Shown here: positions 37,924 through 47,974 of the stretch, piece by piece
Numbering within the stretch: the first letter of the stretch is position 1
Layout of the letters: the number at the start of each line of letters is the position of its first letter
Assembly: GCA_903900335.1 (NCBI GenBank)
Contig: CAIUMP010000050.1
Span: 1-58,697 of the forward strand
Origin: an uncultured Ignavibacteriota bacterium
GTDB lineage: Bacteria > Bacteroidota > Ignavibacteria > Palsa-1295
Direction: 5' to 3'
Length of the DNA stretch: 58,697 bases
Notes under the pieces: model-generated
Told to the model about the DNA's origin: nothing
Databases searched by the model: none
The model's input: only the letters and a program-made list of their open reading frames with translations
Translations under genes and position numbers: made by a program

Positions 37924-38321
37924 AACCCCTCTTTGCGGATGCTTTTTATTTTGTCGCCCGGCTTAACCCGCGCGACCAGCATCACGATCAGGTCTCTCAG
38001 TTCGTAGAATTGTTTGAAGGTGACATCCTCACGACCGATTGGATTTTAATGGAAGTTGCTGATGCACTTGCAAGTTCGAAGATTCATTCTCGTATTCGGG
38101 ATTTTATGCTTGACCTCCGCGACAATTCAAGTTGTGAAATAGTCGAATCGTCTCGCGACCTACTGGATCGAGCGCTGGCTCTCTATGATCGGCATTCGGA
38201 CAAAGGCTGGTCGCTCACCGATTGCACATCTTTCATTGTAATGCGCGACCGAGGCATCACCGAAGCATTGACCGGCGATAAGCATTTCGACCAAGCCGGA
38301 TTTATTCCGTTGTTCAAATAA
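37920..38321 (+). CDS. PIN-domain toxin (VapC-like)
   Basis: 133 residues, the usual size of VapC ribonucleases. The acidic residues expected at a PIN active site are visible: Asp7 (FADAFYF), Glu45 (ILMEVADAL), Asp101 (SLTDCTSF) and Asp120 (LTGDKHF). It starts at a GTG inside the antitoxin stop, so translation is coupled. Likely an RNase inhibited by the upstream antitoxin; the RNA target is unknown. The stop is followed after four bases by a duplicate of the upstream gene's 3' end. Confidence 0.85.
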   Translation: MKPLFADAFYFVARLNPRDQHHDQVSQFVELFEGDILTTDWILMEVADALASSKIHSRIRDFMLDLRDNSSCEIVESSRDLLDRALALYDRHSDKGWSLTDCTSFIVMRDRGITEALTGDKHFDQAGFIPLFK

Positions 38322-38325
38322 TCGG

Positions 38326-38450
38326 CAACTCTTCGATATCACCGGCCCCACCCTCCGCGAAGCCTCGCAAGAATGCACCTCCGGCACAAACGAGATCGAA
38401 CTCCACGGCGGCGAGTGGGAGCGGTGCGGGAAGGTGGTGAATATTGGGGA
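38326..38450 (+). pseudogene. damaged copy of the T9SS sorting-domain 3' end
   Basis: The stretch matches 37486-37650: QLFDITGPTLREASQE aligns with QLFDITGRTLREADRE. A 42-base internal segment is missing at a CTC microhomology, removing the LPPGCYWYLL strand. It has no start codon of its own and no intact 5' part. It places the toxin-antitoxin genes between two copies of the same gene end. Confidence 0.75.
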
Positions 38451-38744
38451 ATCGCGAAGGCGTGGGAACCCGGGAGCGATAACACCTATCTCCTGGTAGC
38501 AGCCATTAAGACAGGATGCAGCGACGCAACGCAGCCGGTTCCCCGCCAGCTGAGCAGTTAGAATCGAGCGCTAACGAATAGGAGTGTTGAACATCCGCCA
38601 ACTTCCGTATCTATCAACTTTTATTTTATGAGGATGTCAGGCTGGGGTTGGCTCGTTCGTCTAATGTCATGGATTTTTTTGCGTTGACAGATCTCTGAGG
38701 AGGTGTTGTCGTCCTGTTCATCTTAAAATAACCCTGAGAATTCT
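38451..38744. other. intergenic region before the barrel gene
   Basis: No gene is seen in these 294 bases. The first part continues as non-coding sequence from the damaged T9SS copy; the rest must hold the promoter of the next gene. Confidence 0.3.
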
Positions 38745-39398
38745 ATGTTCCGGTTCTGTAGAATATTTGCTATTGCCATCATTCTGCTCTCGGTTGCCCA
38801 GGCGGCTTCTGCCCAGAGCGTCTGGAAATACATGTCCCGTCCCGATCTGACTGTTGGGATCAGCGCCTACAATACCACCGCCAGTGGCCATACACCTGGT
38901 ATTGATTATCAAAGCCACGATGGTTACGCGCACTATGGAGCAATGTTCAACTTTAACATCCCATTCTATGAGCTCTCCCAGCGTGCTTCGGTAGGATTCA
39001 TGCCCGGTGTCGCGTTGGGGATTTCTCCAACTTCCCAGTCCGACTTTGGCGACACTCCGCAAAGCGCCGACCTGTCACTCCCGTGGTTTGCGACCTTCAA
39101 ATACAACAACGATGCTACATGGAAAGGCGGCGAGGGATTTCAGATCGGTGCCGCGGCCGGCATCGGATATAGCTACCACCTCTTCTGGGCTTGGGGAGGA
39201 TACGATGACAGCCATAATTTTGGCAACCCCTGTTGGATGGCCGAGCTCAATTTCGGCGAGCGGCATTCAAGCATCGGCATCCTCAAGATTCGTTATATCG
39301 GCGCCATTGGCTCAGGCTATAGTTCTGTCACTTCGACGAGCTCGCAGACCGTCGATCAGGGCGGCAGTATCTATGTTGGTATCACCTATAACTATTGA
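38745..39398 (+). CDS. small outer-membrane barrel-like protein
   Basis: 217 residues with a signal peptide ending ASAQ near residue 24. The rest alternates aromatic, glycine-rich strands (DLTVGISAYNTTASGH, GEGFQIGAAAGIGYSYHLFWAWGG, GSIYVGITYNY) and ends in an aromatic residue, as many outer-membrane barrels do. It is probably an eight-stranded barrel. No family name is assigned. It precedes the PQQ-like propeller gene by 59 bases and may be cotranscribed. Confidence 0.6.
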   Translation: MFRFCRIFAIAIILLSVAQAASAQSVWKYMSRPDLTVGISAYNTTASGHTPGIDYQSHDGYAHYGAMFNFNIPFYELSQRASVGFMPGVALGISPTSQSDFGDTPQSADLSLPWFATFKYNNDATWKGGEGFQIGAAAGIGYSYHLFWAWGGYDDSHNFGNPCWMAELNFGERHSSIGILKIRYIGAIGSGYSSVTSTSSQTVDQGGSIYVGITYNY

Positions 39399-39457
39399 GC
39401 CGTTACAAACTTTTTGCACGCATTCATCACTTGAAGTACTTACTTAACCTTACCCCT

Positions 39458-41719
39458 ATGCTTCGTAAGCTCGTTTTCCTGTTCTTGCTTCTTGGTTCGT
39501 TCATCCATCTCCCTCCTACTGCTGCCGCCCAAAGCCCTCTGGCCTGGCAGGCCAATCTGGATGCGACTATTTATTACATGCCGATGTCGGATGACGGCAA
39601 CACACTGATGATCTACACCAAGAAAGGGATCAAGTGCTATGATGTTGCGACGGGTGCCGTGCGTTGGTCGCGTGACATGGAAAAGTTGATCCCTGGTTTT
39701 GGCGGACATTTCGTGAACAACTCCACGTTCGTCTTGGGGAATGGCGACCACTTCGAAATCGTGGATGTTGCCACTGGCACAGTACAGAAGTCGCTTCCGA
39801 TCATCGGTGAATCCTGGAAGAACCTTCGCTGGGATCCAGTCGCTAAACCTGATCTCGATACGATGGGACCCCACTTCTGGGGCAACCTCGGAGCATTTTA
39901 TTGGGATGACGGCTTCCAGCTCATCGACTTCGACAAGGGAGTCGTCATCCATTCCTCCCCCGAGCCGATCAAAGCAATGAAGTACGAGACGAGTGGTGAC
40001 TATGCTCTGATCTGGGCCCGCAGTGGTGCTGACACCGCCTACTTCATCGATACAAAGAACAACAAGCTTGCGTACCAGCTCTATACAGGTTCGAATAATA
40101 TCAATGCATCGGTATATCAACATTTTGTCGTCAACAACGACCAGATGTTCGTGATGACGGAGAAAAATGTACTTAGTGTCAATCTTCCAACGCAGCACAT
40201 TGACGCGATCCTGCCCGTTGATCCAGATGATCCGGATGTCTATCTGCCGGTGCTCACGAAGGATGCAACCTACCTTCTGACGAGCGACAAGAATCTGCAA
40301 ACCATGTACGACGGCAAATCCGGCGCTCAGATGTGGCAGACAAAGGAAGGCACAATTCCTGGCGTAGCAGAGCAGTTCACCCAGATCGAAGGCACGGGCG
40401 ACGGACTACTGGCGACCTACCAAAAGGATGGCAAGATTGGATTCCATCGAGTCAACATGAAGACGGGCGCGATCGTGTGGTCGAAGATCCTTGCTGAGCA
40501 GGATGGCTCCTATACGCCGGGGCATCACAAGTCAAGCTCGACTCTCGCAGTGCTTAGTGCAGTCGCTCTTCAAATTGCTACCGCTGCAGTGAATCGTGGG
40601 ATGAATCACGCGGGTGGATATAACTCTCGCTCGGGATGGGGTGCGGGTGGTGGTGGCGGGATGTCCGCCAGCCCGTACGCGACATCGCACATCAATTGGG
40701 CTGGCGTCGCAAATTCCACCAATCGCAATCAAGAGAGCGATGGATTCGTGAAGGTGATAGACATGAACAACGGAAAAGCCACCCTGCTTCTTGGAGGGAA
40801 GATGTGGACGGAATTGTCAAAGACCTCTCGCGATAAATACGATGGTGAAGGATTTATCATCCTCAATCTTGCTGATGGCAGCATCGTGAAGAACTTGCCC
40901 GCTGCGATCATTTCGAAGCCCAGCAAAAAGCTGAATGCTGCCAAGGACTTGAAGTACGATCTGATTGGAACCTCATTCGTCGTCGTAGGTTCTCATGACG
41001 TGCAAGTTCTGCGCGGTGAAGCGCTTGAATCATTCAGTTTCGGTGAAGAGGATATTACCTATATTGGAGCAGATGACAAGCAGGTTGAATTCGTCTGCGA
41101 CCACGATGGTGACTACTGGGACTATTGGAGCATTGATCCAACCGTCACGCCTTCGAAGAAGACGTTACTAGCGCGTTCATTGAAGAACAACTTTGTTTTC
41201 GACGGTACCGCACAATTCAATTCGACACTCTACTTTGACAAGGACAACCTACAGGCATTCCCACTAATGTCGGGGGATGCAGCATCAAAGCCGGAGTTCA
41301 AAAACCCGACATGGCAACTTACCGAGAAGGACTTGGACAAGCTTGATGTCGGTAATCTGACGAAGAACAAGAACAACACCGACGACCTTCAGGGAATCCG
41401 GGTTGATGGCAACGAGGTCTACCTTCTTGGCACGGACAGGATCGGCAAGGCTGTCATTAGCGACCAGTGCCGCTGGGCAGACAAATGGGATCCTGATGCC
41501 GAGAAGAAAGTACTGGGGGTAACCGCATATGGCAAGGGCCTCGTCTATGACTGCGGGAGTTACTGCACTATCCTTGCGAATGACTGCACGGGAACCGAGC
41601 TCGGAAAACATAAGATCAGCTTCGGCTACGCAAGCATTTTGCACACCCCGAACGATGACGTCGTGGTATTAAACCGTGATGACGGTCTCCTCTTCTGCTA
41701 CAGATTGAAAAAATCGTAG
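39458..41719 (+). CDS. secreted PQQ-like beta-propeller protein
   Basis: 753 residues; the ATG at 39458 gives a clean signal peptide (about 24 residues, AAAQ). Blades of the quinoprotein-like type are seen early (YDVATGAVRWSRDM, VDVATGTVQKSLP) and again later (NMKTGAIVWSKIL, LNLADGSIVKNLP). A Gly/Ser-rich linker interrupts the middle (SGWGAGGGGGMS). No catalytic dehydrogenase signature is seen, so a scaffold or binding role is more likely than an enzyme. A strong terminator follows. Confidence 0.7.
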   Translation: MLRKLVFLFLLLGSFIHLPPTAAAQSPLAWQANLDATIYYMPMSDDGNTLMIYTKKGIKCYDVATGAVRWSRDMEKLIPGFGGHFVNNSTFVLGNGDHFEIVDVATGTVQKSLPIIGESWKNLRWDPVAKPDLDTMGPHFWGNLGAFYWDDGFQLIDFDKGVVIHSSPEPIKAMKYETSGDYALIWARSGADTAYFIDTKNNKLAYQLYTGSNNINASVYQHFVVNNDQMFVMTEKNVLSVNLPTQHIDAILPVDPDDPDVYLPVLTKDATYLLTSDKNLQTMYDGKSGAQMWQTKEGTIPGVAEQFTQIEGTGDGLLATYQKDGKIGFHRVNMKTGAIVWSKILAEQDGSYTPGHHKSSSTLAVLSAVALQIATAAVNRGMNHAGGYNSRSGWGAGGGGGMSASPYATSHINWAGVANSTNRNQESDGFVKVIDMNNGKATLLLGGKMWTELSKTSRDKYDGEGFIILNLADGSIVKNLPAAIISKPSKKLNAAKDLKYDLIGTSFVVVGSHDVQVLRGEALESFSFGEEDITYIGADDKQVEFVCDHDGDYWDYWSIDPTVTPSKKTLLARSLKNNFVFDGTAQFNSTLYFDKDNLQAFPLMSGDAASKPEFKNPTWQLTEKDLDKLDVGNLTKNKNNTDDLQGIRVDGNEVYLLGTDRIGKAVISDQCRWADKWDPDAEKKVLGVTAYGKGLVYDCGSYCTILANDCTGTELGKHKISFGYASILHTPNDDVVVLNRDDGLLFCYRLKKS

Positions 41720-41743
41720 CTTGCGAAGAATCTGCTGAATTGA

Positions 41744-41780
41744 GCGGCGGCCACCAGCAGGTGGCCGCCGCTTCGCTTTT
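41744..41780 (+). terminator. intrinsic terminator after the propeller gene
   Basis: A perfect 12-bp stem, GCGGCGGCCACC with GGTGGCCGCCGC, AGCA loop, followed by TTCGCTTTT. Confidence 0.85.
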
Positions 41781-41877
41781 CGTAGGAACGAGAAGCGCCC
41801 AAATTGTCATTCAGTTAGGAATTAGTAGAATGGATTTCTTGCCGTAGGAGCACTCAAGTAGATTCTTATCATCGGGA

Positions 41878-42717
41878 ATGAAAGTAGTAATCGTAGTCCG
41901 CATTCTGGCTCTCGTAGCATTCGGTATCTGTGCCGAAAAGCTTCACGCTCAGACCGCAAAGGGTGACACAGTGTTCCTGGTGAAGGAGTCGCTAGGTGAG
42001 CAACACCATACCATATTCATTGCTCCTGGTAAAGAGCCCGATGTTATCCGCGGCGCGAAGGTACCCAGGATCCTCGAGCAAGATCTTCCCGATCTGATCT
42101 CCGAAATGCACTCCGCGGGAATTCGGGTGAAGCACCTTTCTGGCCACAACGTGCCGAGACGATGGGTAGCGCTCAATCAGTATCAAGGCAAACTGTATCG
42201 CTATCAACCGTGCAATGGCTCTGATCTTCACACCTTTATCACAGACAGCACGATCGTTGATTATAGCATGGAATCAACCCCGGCGTTGCTGGAGGCTATC
42301 ACGCTGAGTGGTGACTCGATCGTGCGCATTAAATCACTCTATACCTGCACAAATTGTCAGGCAGGCGCGAATTCTCCCGGGGATTCTTTGATCGCACAAC
42401 TCCCTGCTAAGTCATCGAGTCAGGATAAGCGGCCTGTCTCCGTTCGTCGCCATACCAAGACCATCTTCATCGTGGACCCCGCAACCAGATTAGCCGTGTG
42501 GGAAGAAGGGCTCGGCTGGAACCTCATGGTGCCGGCTGAGAATGCCGAGCAATACCCTCTCATCGCCTGCAATTGTGGCCCAGGAGTCTCTCCTGATCCG
42601 GAATTCAAGGACTTTGAACAAATTGAACTTCCACTGTTCTGCAAAAATGGCGTTCCGCCCCTTCGAGGTCAAGACAAGGGATACTATCATACGACGCCGG
42701 TACAAGAGGCAAAGTGA
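41878..42717 (+). CDS. secreted protein of unknown function
   Basis: 279 residues with a signal peptide (to about LHAQ, residue 25). The mature part has two Cys-containing motifs, CTNCQAG near residue 160 and ACNCGPG near 235, and a region of beta strands without similarity that I recognise. Flanked by a terminator upstream and about 180 bases of empty sequence downstream, so it is probably transcribed alone. Nothing further can be inferred. Confidence 0.6.
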   Translation: MKVVIVVRILALVAFGICAEKLHAQTAKGDTVFLVKESLGEQHHTIFIAPGKEPDVIRGAKVPRILEQDLPDLISEMHSAGIRVKHLSGHNVPRRWVALNQYQGKLYRYQPCNGSDLHTFITDSTIVDYSMESTPALLEAITLSGDSIVRIKSLYTCTNCQAGANSPGDSLIAQLPAKSSSQDKRPVSVRRHTKTIFIVDPATRLAVWEEGLGWNLMVPAENAEQYPLIACNCGPGVSPDPEFKDFEQIELPLFCKNGVPPLRGQDKGYYHTTPVQEAK

Positions 42718-42900
42718 TTTTCGCATTCAAAGTCTTCGAAGCTTCGGGAGACCGCTGATACCTAGCACAGACTCTTGAGCTGCAAAACCAATCGCTTCCC
42801 GCAAGCAGAACCCTTCATTCGCTGCGAACGATTTCATCGTTGATGAATCCCGCAAATGAGTGACGAAACTAACCAGCCCGCTACTCAATGCTAGACCGCG

Positions 42901-44031
42901 ATGATCCAACTTGCCGACAACAATCGAACTTCCCAATCTTACGGAATGAGTACGATCCTCCTATCGCAAAACGCCGCAGTGGCCATCGTTGCGTTAGTAA
43001 TGCTTTTCTTCTTCGGCGCGCTCATCCTCTTCGGCGTGCGCCGTGGCTGGACGCGCAATGGCTACTTCTCGACCATCGCGACGATGCTCGCAGTCGCATT
43101 CTTTTTCCTAACGTTCCAGGCTGTCGGCAGCGCTATCACGATCCAGCTTACTGGCGGACACATCGAAGAACATCGGTTTATCGCGCTTGCGGTTAATGGG
43201 CTCGCGGAAATTACGGTACTACTCGCCGGAGCGTATGCGCTCACGCATGGCGCGCGTCAACATGTACTTGCGATATTTCGATTAGAAGGACTTCGAGAGA
43301 CACCTATCTCAGCGTACTTCCTTGCAGTACCGATCATCTTCATGGCGCAGATCGCAGGCAGCGCGATCTCCACGCTGTGGGTGAGGGCGATCCAGGAGTG
43401 GCCATTACTCTACCACTGGCTCGACCACTACGAGACGATGAGCAATCAGGGAGTGGAACGTATGGTAACGGCCACTTCCTGGGAGCAGTTGATCTTCATT
43501 CTTGCATTTGTCGCACTGACCCCGGCCCTCGCAGAGGAAGCACTGTTCCGAGGGTTTGCTCAAACCAACATCGAGCGCAGCGGACGCTTGCATACACGTC
43601 CCATCTTTGCGCTCATCGTCGCATCGATTATGTTCGCAGGCGTTCATGCGAGTGTTTTCAAATTCCCCGGCCTGTTTGCGCTTGGTCTGGCGCTCGGTTG
43701 GATGACCTTTCGAACGAATAATCTCTTTGTTGGCGGCTTTGGGCACGCCATTAATAATGGAGCAATCGTCATCGCCCTTTTTGCTTCTCCTTCCGTGACC
43801 AATTCTACATCCGGTCTTGTTTCAGGGGAGCTTCAACCCATGCAGGCGCTGTTGGCCCTTGCTGTCTCGCTGCCGCTATTGTTTGGGACGCTGTTCGCTT
43901 TTAAAAGAGCCACAGAATCCCTAACGGCCAGGCATAACGCAGAGGAAGAGCTACAGAAACTGATCGCTCAACGAACGGGCCTGAGCGCCTTCGAATCGGC
44001 CTACGATTTGCACCATGACGAAGCAGACTAG
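42901..44031 (+). CDS. CPBP-family intramembrane endopeptidase
   Basis: 376 residues, about eight helices. The active-site pattern of the CAAX-protease and bacteriocin-processing (CPBP/Rce1) family is present: EEALFRG (Glu212, Glu213, Arg217), then VHAS (His249) and GHAINN (His282). Such enzymes cleave within membranes. The substrate is not indicated; in many bacteria family members act in envelope or bacteriocin biology. The ATG at 42901 is used, although one at 42946 is also possible. It ends 15 bases before cdsA and is likely cotranscribed with it. Confidence 0.85.
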   Translation: MIQLADNNRTSQSYGMSTILLSQNAAVAIVALVMLFFFGALILFGVRRGWTRNGYFSTIATMLAVAFFFLTFQAVGSAITIQLTGGHIEEHRFIALAVNGLAEITVLLAGAYALTHGARQHVLAIFRLEGLRETPISAYFLAVPIIFMAQIAGSAISTLWVRAIQEWPLLYHWLDHYETMSNQGVERMVTATSWEQLIFILAFVALTPALAEEALFRGFAQTNIERSGRLHTRPIFALIVASIMFAGVHASVFKFPGLFALGLALGWMTFRTNNLFVGGFGHAINNGAIVIALFASPSVTNSTSGLVSGELQPMQALLALAVSLPLLFGTLFAFKRATESLTARHNAEEELQKLIAQRTGLSAFESAYDLHHDEAD

Positions 44032-44046
44032 CACTCACAAAACACA

Positions 44047-44922
44047 ATGAGCAACCTCACACAACGCATTCTTGTCGCTGCGATCGGAATACCGATCGTG
44101 ATCTACGTCTGCTTTCAATCCTATAGCCTGCTCGGGCTTTCTCTCATCATGGCACTGCTCGCAGTGCATGAGTTCTACGGACTTGCGAAGGCGAAGGGCT
44201 TCGTACCCCAAGTCTGGATCGGGATGACGCTCTGCGCGGCCATCGTATTGGGATTCGCTCCGTTTCGCCTACACATTCACTCCGAAACGAGTGACCTTAT
44301 GCCACTTCTGTTGATCGCCGGAGTGGTTGCAACAATGACAGCAGAGTTGTTCCGAGGATACCCGAACCCGCTGGCCCAGATGTCGGCAACGATCGCGGGA
44401 GCTGTTTATGTCGGGGTGGGTCTTGGTGGATTTTTCGGAGTTCATGAGTTCTTCTTTATCCGCGCTGCTCTTGGAGCAGCCACTCCGTCTGGCGCAAACA
44501 TATCGCTTCAGGCCGGCTACTTCACCATTACAATGCTCGTGTCAATTTGGATGTGTGATAGTGCTGCATTCTTTGTCGGACGAAAGTTGGGAAAGCACAA
44601 GATCGCGGTAAGCGTCAGTCCGAACAAATCCTGGGAAGGCGGAATCGCAGGCATTATTGGTGCAATGCTCACGTGGTGGGCAGTTCGGCAGTTCATACCC
44701 GAGATGGCCGGGATCTCAATCACAACCGTGCTTGCAATGGGAGTTATTGTTGGTGTTCTCGGGCAAATTGGAGACTTCGCAGAATCGATGCTGAAGCGCG
44801 ACGCGGGCGTAAAGGACTCATCCAACTTGATCCCGGGACACGGTGGTGTCCTCGACCGACTGGACTCAATCCTGTTCGTCGCGCCAATTACCTACTTCTA
44901 CTTGCACGTATTTGGAGTGTAA
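44047..44922 (+). CDS. cdsA: phosphatidate cytidylyltransferase
   Basis: The enzyme makes CDP-diacylglycerol from phosphatidate and CTP, the entry to most phospholipids. 291 residues with about eight helices. The family signature lies near the C-terminus: SMLKRDAGVKDSSNLIPGHG, GVLDRLDS (near residues 239-267). DSAAFFVGRKLGKHK and SPNKSWEGG are further conserved blocks. ATG start, closely following the CPBP gene. The clear motif set makes the call secure. Confidence 0.95.
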   Translation: MSNLTQRILVAAIGIPIVIYVCFQSYSLLGLSLIMALLAVHEFYGLAKAKGFVPQVWIGMTLCAAIVLGFAPFRLHIHSETSDLMPLLLIAGVVATMTAELFRGYPNPLAQMSATIAGAVYVGVGLGGFFGVHEFFFIRAALGAATPSGANISLQAGYFTITMLVSIWMCDSAAFFVGRKLGKHKIAVSVSPNKSWEGGIAGIIGAMLTWWAVRQFIPEMAGISITTVLAMGVIVGVLGQIGDFAESMLKRDAGVKDSSNLIPGHGGVLDRLDSILFVAPITYFYLHVFGV

Positions 44923-44928
44923 TCTCCA

Positions 44929-44973
44929 CTGCCAAAATGGAATCAGTGCCATCGAGCACTGACGTATTGGCAG
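44929..44973 (+). terminator. hairpin after cdsA
   Basis: CTGCCAA pairs with TTGGCAG on the outside and TCAGTGC with GCACTGA inside, separated by internal bulges. No U-tract follows. It may end transcription inefficiently or protect the mRNA 3' end. Confidence 0.5.
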
Positions 44974-45338
44974 GAAAAGGTAGTACCATTGGAATTTTAG
45001 CGGGTGATGGTCAAGCTCGAATCCAATTCTCATTGGCATGTCGGGTCTCCGTGACTTTGCGTGTTTAAAACGGTCTGAACCTCAAATTGTGACGATTTTG
45101 AGATAATTCGTACGATTCCGGTCAAGGTGGCAGAGACTCAGGTGTTACAAAGATGAGGTTAGAACGTACTTTTTCCCAATTGTTGCTTGTTGTAACATTC
45201 AAGTGGCACAATCGTTGAAAATGTTAACCGGGAGAAAGGTGGACGGCATCCTCGGATCCGCCCTAAAGCTCCGGAAAGCTGTAACAACCGGCTATATTTG
45301 GCTTAGAAAATCGCCGCTCAAAACGGCACAACACTACA
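44974..45338. promoter_or_regulatory. clpC upstream region
   Basis: No gene is seen. TATATTTG at 45292-45299 matches the Bacteroidota-type -10 pattern TAnnTTTG and lies about 40 bases before the clpC ATG. A matching -33 TTTG was not found at the right distance. No CIRCE element was recognised. No Shine-Dalgarno precedes the ATG at 45339. Confidence 0.35.
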
Positions 45339-47915
45339 ATGGAAGGTAATTTTTCAAACCGAGTTCAGGATGTCATCCGCCTTTCTCGTGAAGAGGCGAT
45401 TCGCCTGGGTCATGATTACATCGGCACGGAGCATCTGCTCCTCGGCATTATTCGCGAGGGCGAAGGCATCGCGGTCAAGATCCTCCGCAATCTCGGCGCG
45501 GATCTCTATAAGATCAAGAAGGCGATCGAAGACACGGTCCGATCTTCGGGAGCGACGCTGACGATCGGCAACATACCGCTGACAAAGCAGGCAGAGAAGG
45601 TGCTGAAGATTACCTATCTCGAAGCCAAGCTTTACAAGAGCGATGTGATCGGTACGGAGCATCTCATGCTCTCGCTGTTGCGCGACGAAGACAACATCGC
45701 GGCGCAAATACTGAATCAGTTTAGCGTAACGTACGATGCTGTCCGTTCCGAACTGGACAACATCATCTCTGGACGCCCTACTTCACCACCCAAACAGGCG
45801 CAGACCGAGAAGAAACCCGAACGGACAAAGACTCCGGTCCTGGACAACTTTGGGCGCGACCTTACAAAGATGGCCGCAGAGGATAAGCTCGACCCGATCG
45901 TCGGACGTGAGAAAGAGATCGAGCGCGTATCGCAAGTGCTCTCCCGGCGCAAGAAGAACAACCCTGTCCTTATTGGTGAGCCTGGCGTTGGCAAAACTGC
46001 TATCGCCGAAGGTTTGGCGCTTCGAATCGTACAGAAGAAAGTGCCACGCATTCTCTACGAGAAGCGCGTCGTCACGCTGGATCTAGCTGCGCTGGTAGCT
46101 GGGACAAAATATCGCGGCCAATTCGAAGAGCGCATGAAGGCCGTGATGAACGAGCTGGAGAAAGCTAAGGATGTTATCCTCTTCATTGATGAGCTCCACA
46201 CCATCGTTGGAGCTGGCGGAGCCTCGGGTTCGCTTGACGCCTCCAATATGTTCAAGCCCGCTCTTGCACGCGGAGATATTCAGTGCATCGGTGCTACAAC
46301 GCTCGATGAGTACCGTCAGTACATCGAGAAAGATGGTGCACTCGACCGTCGTTTCCAAAAGATTCTGGTGGAGCCACCGAGTGTGGAGCAAACGATCACG
46401 ATTCTTAACAACATCAAACCAAAGTACGAGGCGCATCACAGCGTAAGCTATTCCCAGAAGGCGATCGAGCTTGCAGTGAGGCTCTCCGATCGTTACATCA
46501 CCGATCGATTCTTGCCGGATAAAGCTATCGATGTACTCGACGAGGCTGGCTCACGTGTCCATCTTGCGAACGTCCACGCTCCAAAGAACATCGAGGAGTT
46601 AGAGAAGAAGATCGAAGATGTCAAGGGCGAGAAGAACCTCGTCGTTAAGACACAGAACTTCGAGGAGGCCGCGCGTCTTCGCGATCTGGAAAAGAAGTAT
46701 CAGCAGGATCTTGAAACTGCTCTCCAACTTTGGGAAGCAGAAACAGGCGCGCAGATCTATAACGTCGTCGAAGATGACATCGCAGATGTCGTTGCGATGA
46801 TGACGGGTATTCCAGTCAACAAAGTGGCTGAAAGTGAATCAGCGAAGTTGTTGAACATGATGGATGCGCTGCGTGGCTCCGTTGTGGGTCAGGACGAGGC
46901 GATCGAAAAGCTTACAAAGGCCATCCGCCGAGCTCGTGCTGGACTCAAGGATCCGAATCGTCCGATTGGAAGCTTTATCTTCTTAGGCCCGACGGGTGTC
47001 GGTAAAACCGAGTTGGCTAAGTCACTAGCGCGCTATCTATTTGATAGCGACGAGGCACTCATTCGTATTGACATGTCGGAGTACATGGAGAAGTTCTCCG
47101 TTAGCAGACTCGTCGGAGCGCCTCCTGGCTATGTCGGCTACGAAGAGGGCGGACAACTCACCGAGAAAGTACGCCGCAAACCATATTCGGTCGTCCTACT
47201 GGATGAGATCGAGAAAGCTCATCCGGACGTGTTCAACATTCTGCTGCAAGTACTTGATGATGGTCAGCTCACTGATTCTCTCGGCCGCCGAGTGGACTTC
47301 AAGAACACGATCATCATCATGACGTCCAACGTTGGCACGAAGGACATCAAGAAGCAGGCACGTATCGGTTTCGGTGAATCTGCGGCTGGCGATGAACACA
47401 CGAAGATGAAAGATCAGGTTGACGAGTCTATGAAGCGACTCTTTAACCCGGAATTCCTCAATCGTATCGACGACACCATCGTCTTCAGACATTTGGAGAA
47501 ATCCGACATCAAGGAGATCATCAAGATCACATTCTCCAAGCTTCTCAAGCGCGTACATGAGATGGGCGTGGAGGTAGAGCTCTCGGATGCATCTCTCGAC
47601 TTCCTTTCTGATAAGGGTTACGACAAGGCCTTCGGAGCACGCCCACTGAAGCGTGCGATGCAGAAGTACGTCGAGGATCCTATCGCTGAGGAAATCCTCA
47701 AGGGGACAGTCAAAGAAGGCTCGATCGTTAAGGTTGGGCTCGCTGCGAACAATGCCGAGTTAATCTTCGCGATCGAATCTAAGATTGGCGAGCTTCCCAG
47801 CCCTACATCATCTATTGATGACGTAATGAAAGAGGTGGGGATCACACCGGCTCCCGATGAGGAACATCATGAAGCGGAGCCGATGGGAGACAAGAGCGAG
47901 ACTGCGACGGCCTAA
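45339..47915 (+). CDS. clpC: ATP-dependent Clp protease ATP-binding subunit ClpC
   Basis: An 858-residue AAA+ unfoldase that feeds substrates to ClpP. Two N-terminal Clp repeats (residues 1-145) are followed by AAA1 with Walker A GEPGVGKT (213-220) and Walker B LFIDE (291-295). A UVR/coiled-coil middle domain follows ([15 protein letters not shown], 440-454), which separates ClpC from ClpB. AAA2 has Walker A GPTGVGKT (550-557) and Walker B LLDEI (620-624). The RIGFGE segment near 675 is the ClpP-contacting loop. ClpP is not in this window. Confidence 0.95.
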   Translation: MEGNFSNRVQDVIRLSREEAIRLGHDYIGTEHLLLGIIREGEGIAVKILRNLGADLYKIKKAIEDTVRSSGATLTIGNIPLTKQAEKVLKITYLEAKLYKSDVIGTEHLMLSLLRDEDNIAAQILNQFSVTYDAVRSELDNIISGRPTSPPKQAQTEKKPERTKTPVLDNFGRDLTKMAAEDKLDPIVGREKEIERVSQVLSRRKKNNPVLIGEPGVGKTAIAEGLALRIVQKKVPRILYEKRVVTLDLAALVAGTKYRGQFEERMKAVMNELEKAKDVILFIDELHTIVGAGGASGSLDASNMFKPALARGDIQCIGATTLDEYRQYIEKDGALDRRFQKILVEPPSVEQTITILNNIKPKYEAHHSVSYSQKAIELAVRLSDRYITDRFLPDKAIDVLDEAGSRVHLANVHAPKNIEELEKKIEDVKGEKNLVVKTQNFEEAARLRDLEKKYQQDLETALQLWEAETGAQIYNVVEDDIADVVAMMTGIPVNKVAESESAKLLNMMDALRGSVVGQDEAIEKLTKAIRRARAGLKDPNRPIGSFIFLGPTGVGKTELAKSLARYLFDSDEALIRIDMSEYMEKFSVSRLVGAPPGYVGYEEGGQLTEKVRRKPYSVVLLDEIEKAHPDVFNILLQVLDDGQLTDSLGRRVDFKNTIIIMTSNVGTKDIKKQARIGFGESAAGDEHTKMKDQVDESMKRLFNPEFLNRIDDTIVFRHLEKSDIKEIIKITFSKLLKRVHEMGVEVELSDASLDFLSDKGYDKAFGARPLKRAMQKYVEDPIAEEILKGTVKEGSIVKVGLAANNAELIFAIESKIGELPSPTSSIDDVMKEVGITPAPDEEHHEAEPMGDKSETATA

Positions 47916-47935
47916 GTGATGATGTCGCAGAGTGT

Positions 47936-47969
47936 AAGAAGGGACTTGCTGGGAGGCACGTCCCTTCTT
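47936..47969 (+). terminator. terminator hairpin after clpC
   Basis: AAGAAGGGAC and GTCCCTTCTT form a 10-bp stem with a 14-base loop. It is followed by CAGTTTC, with little U-tract. Symmetry lets it serve both convergent genes. Confidence 0.6.
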
Positions 47970-47974
47970 CAGTT

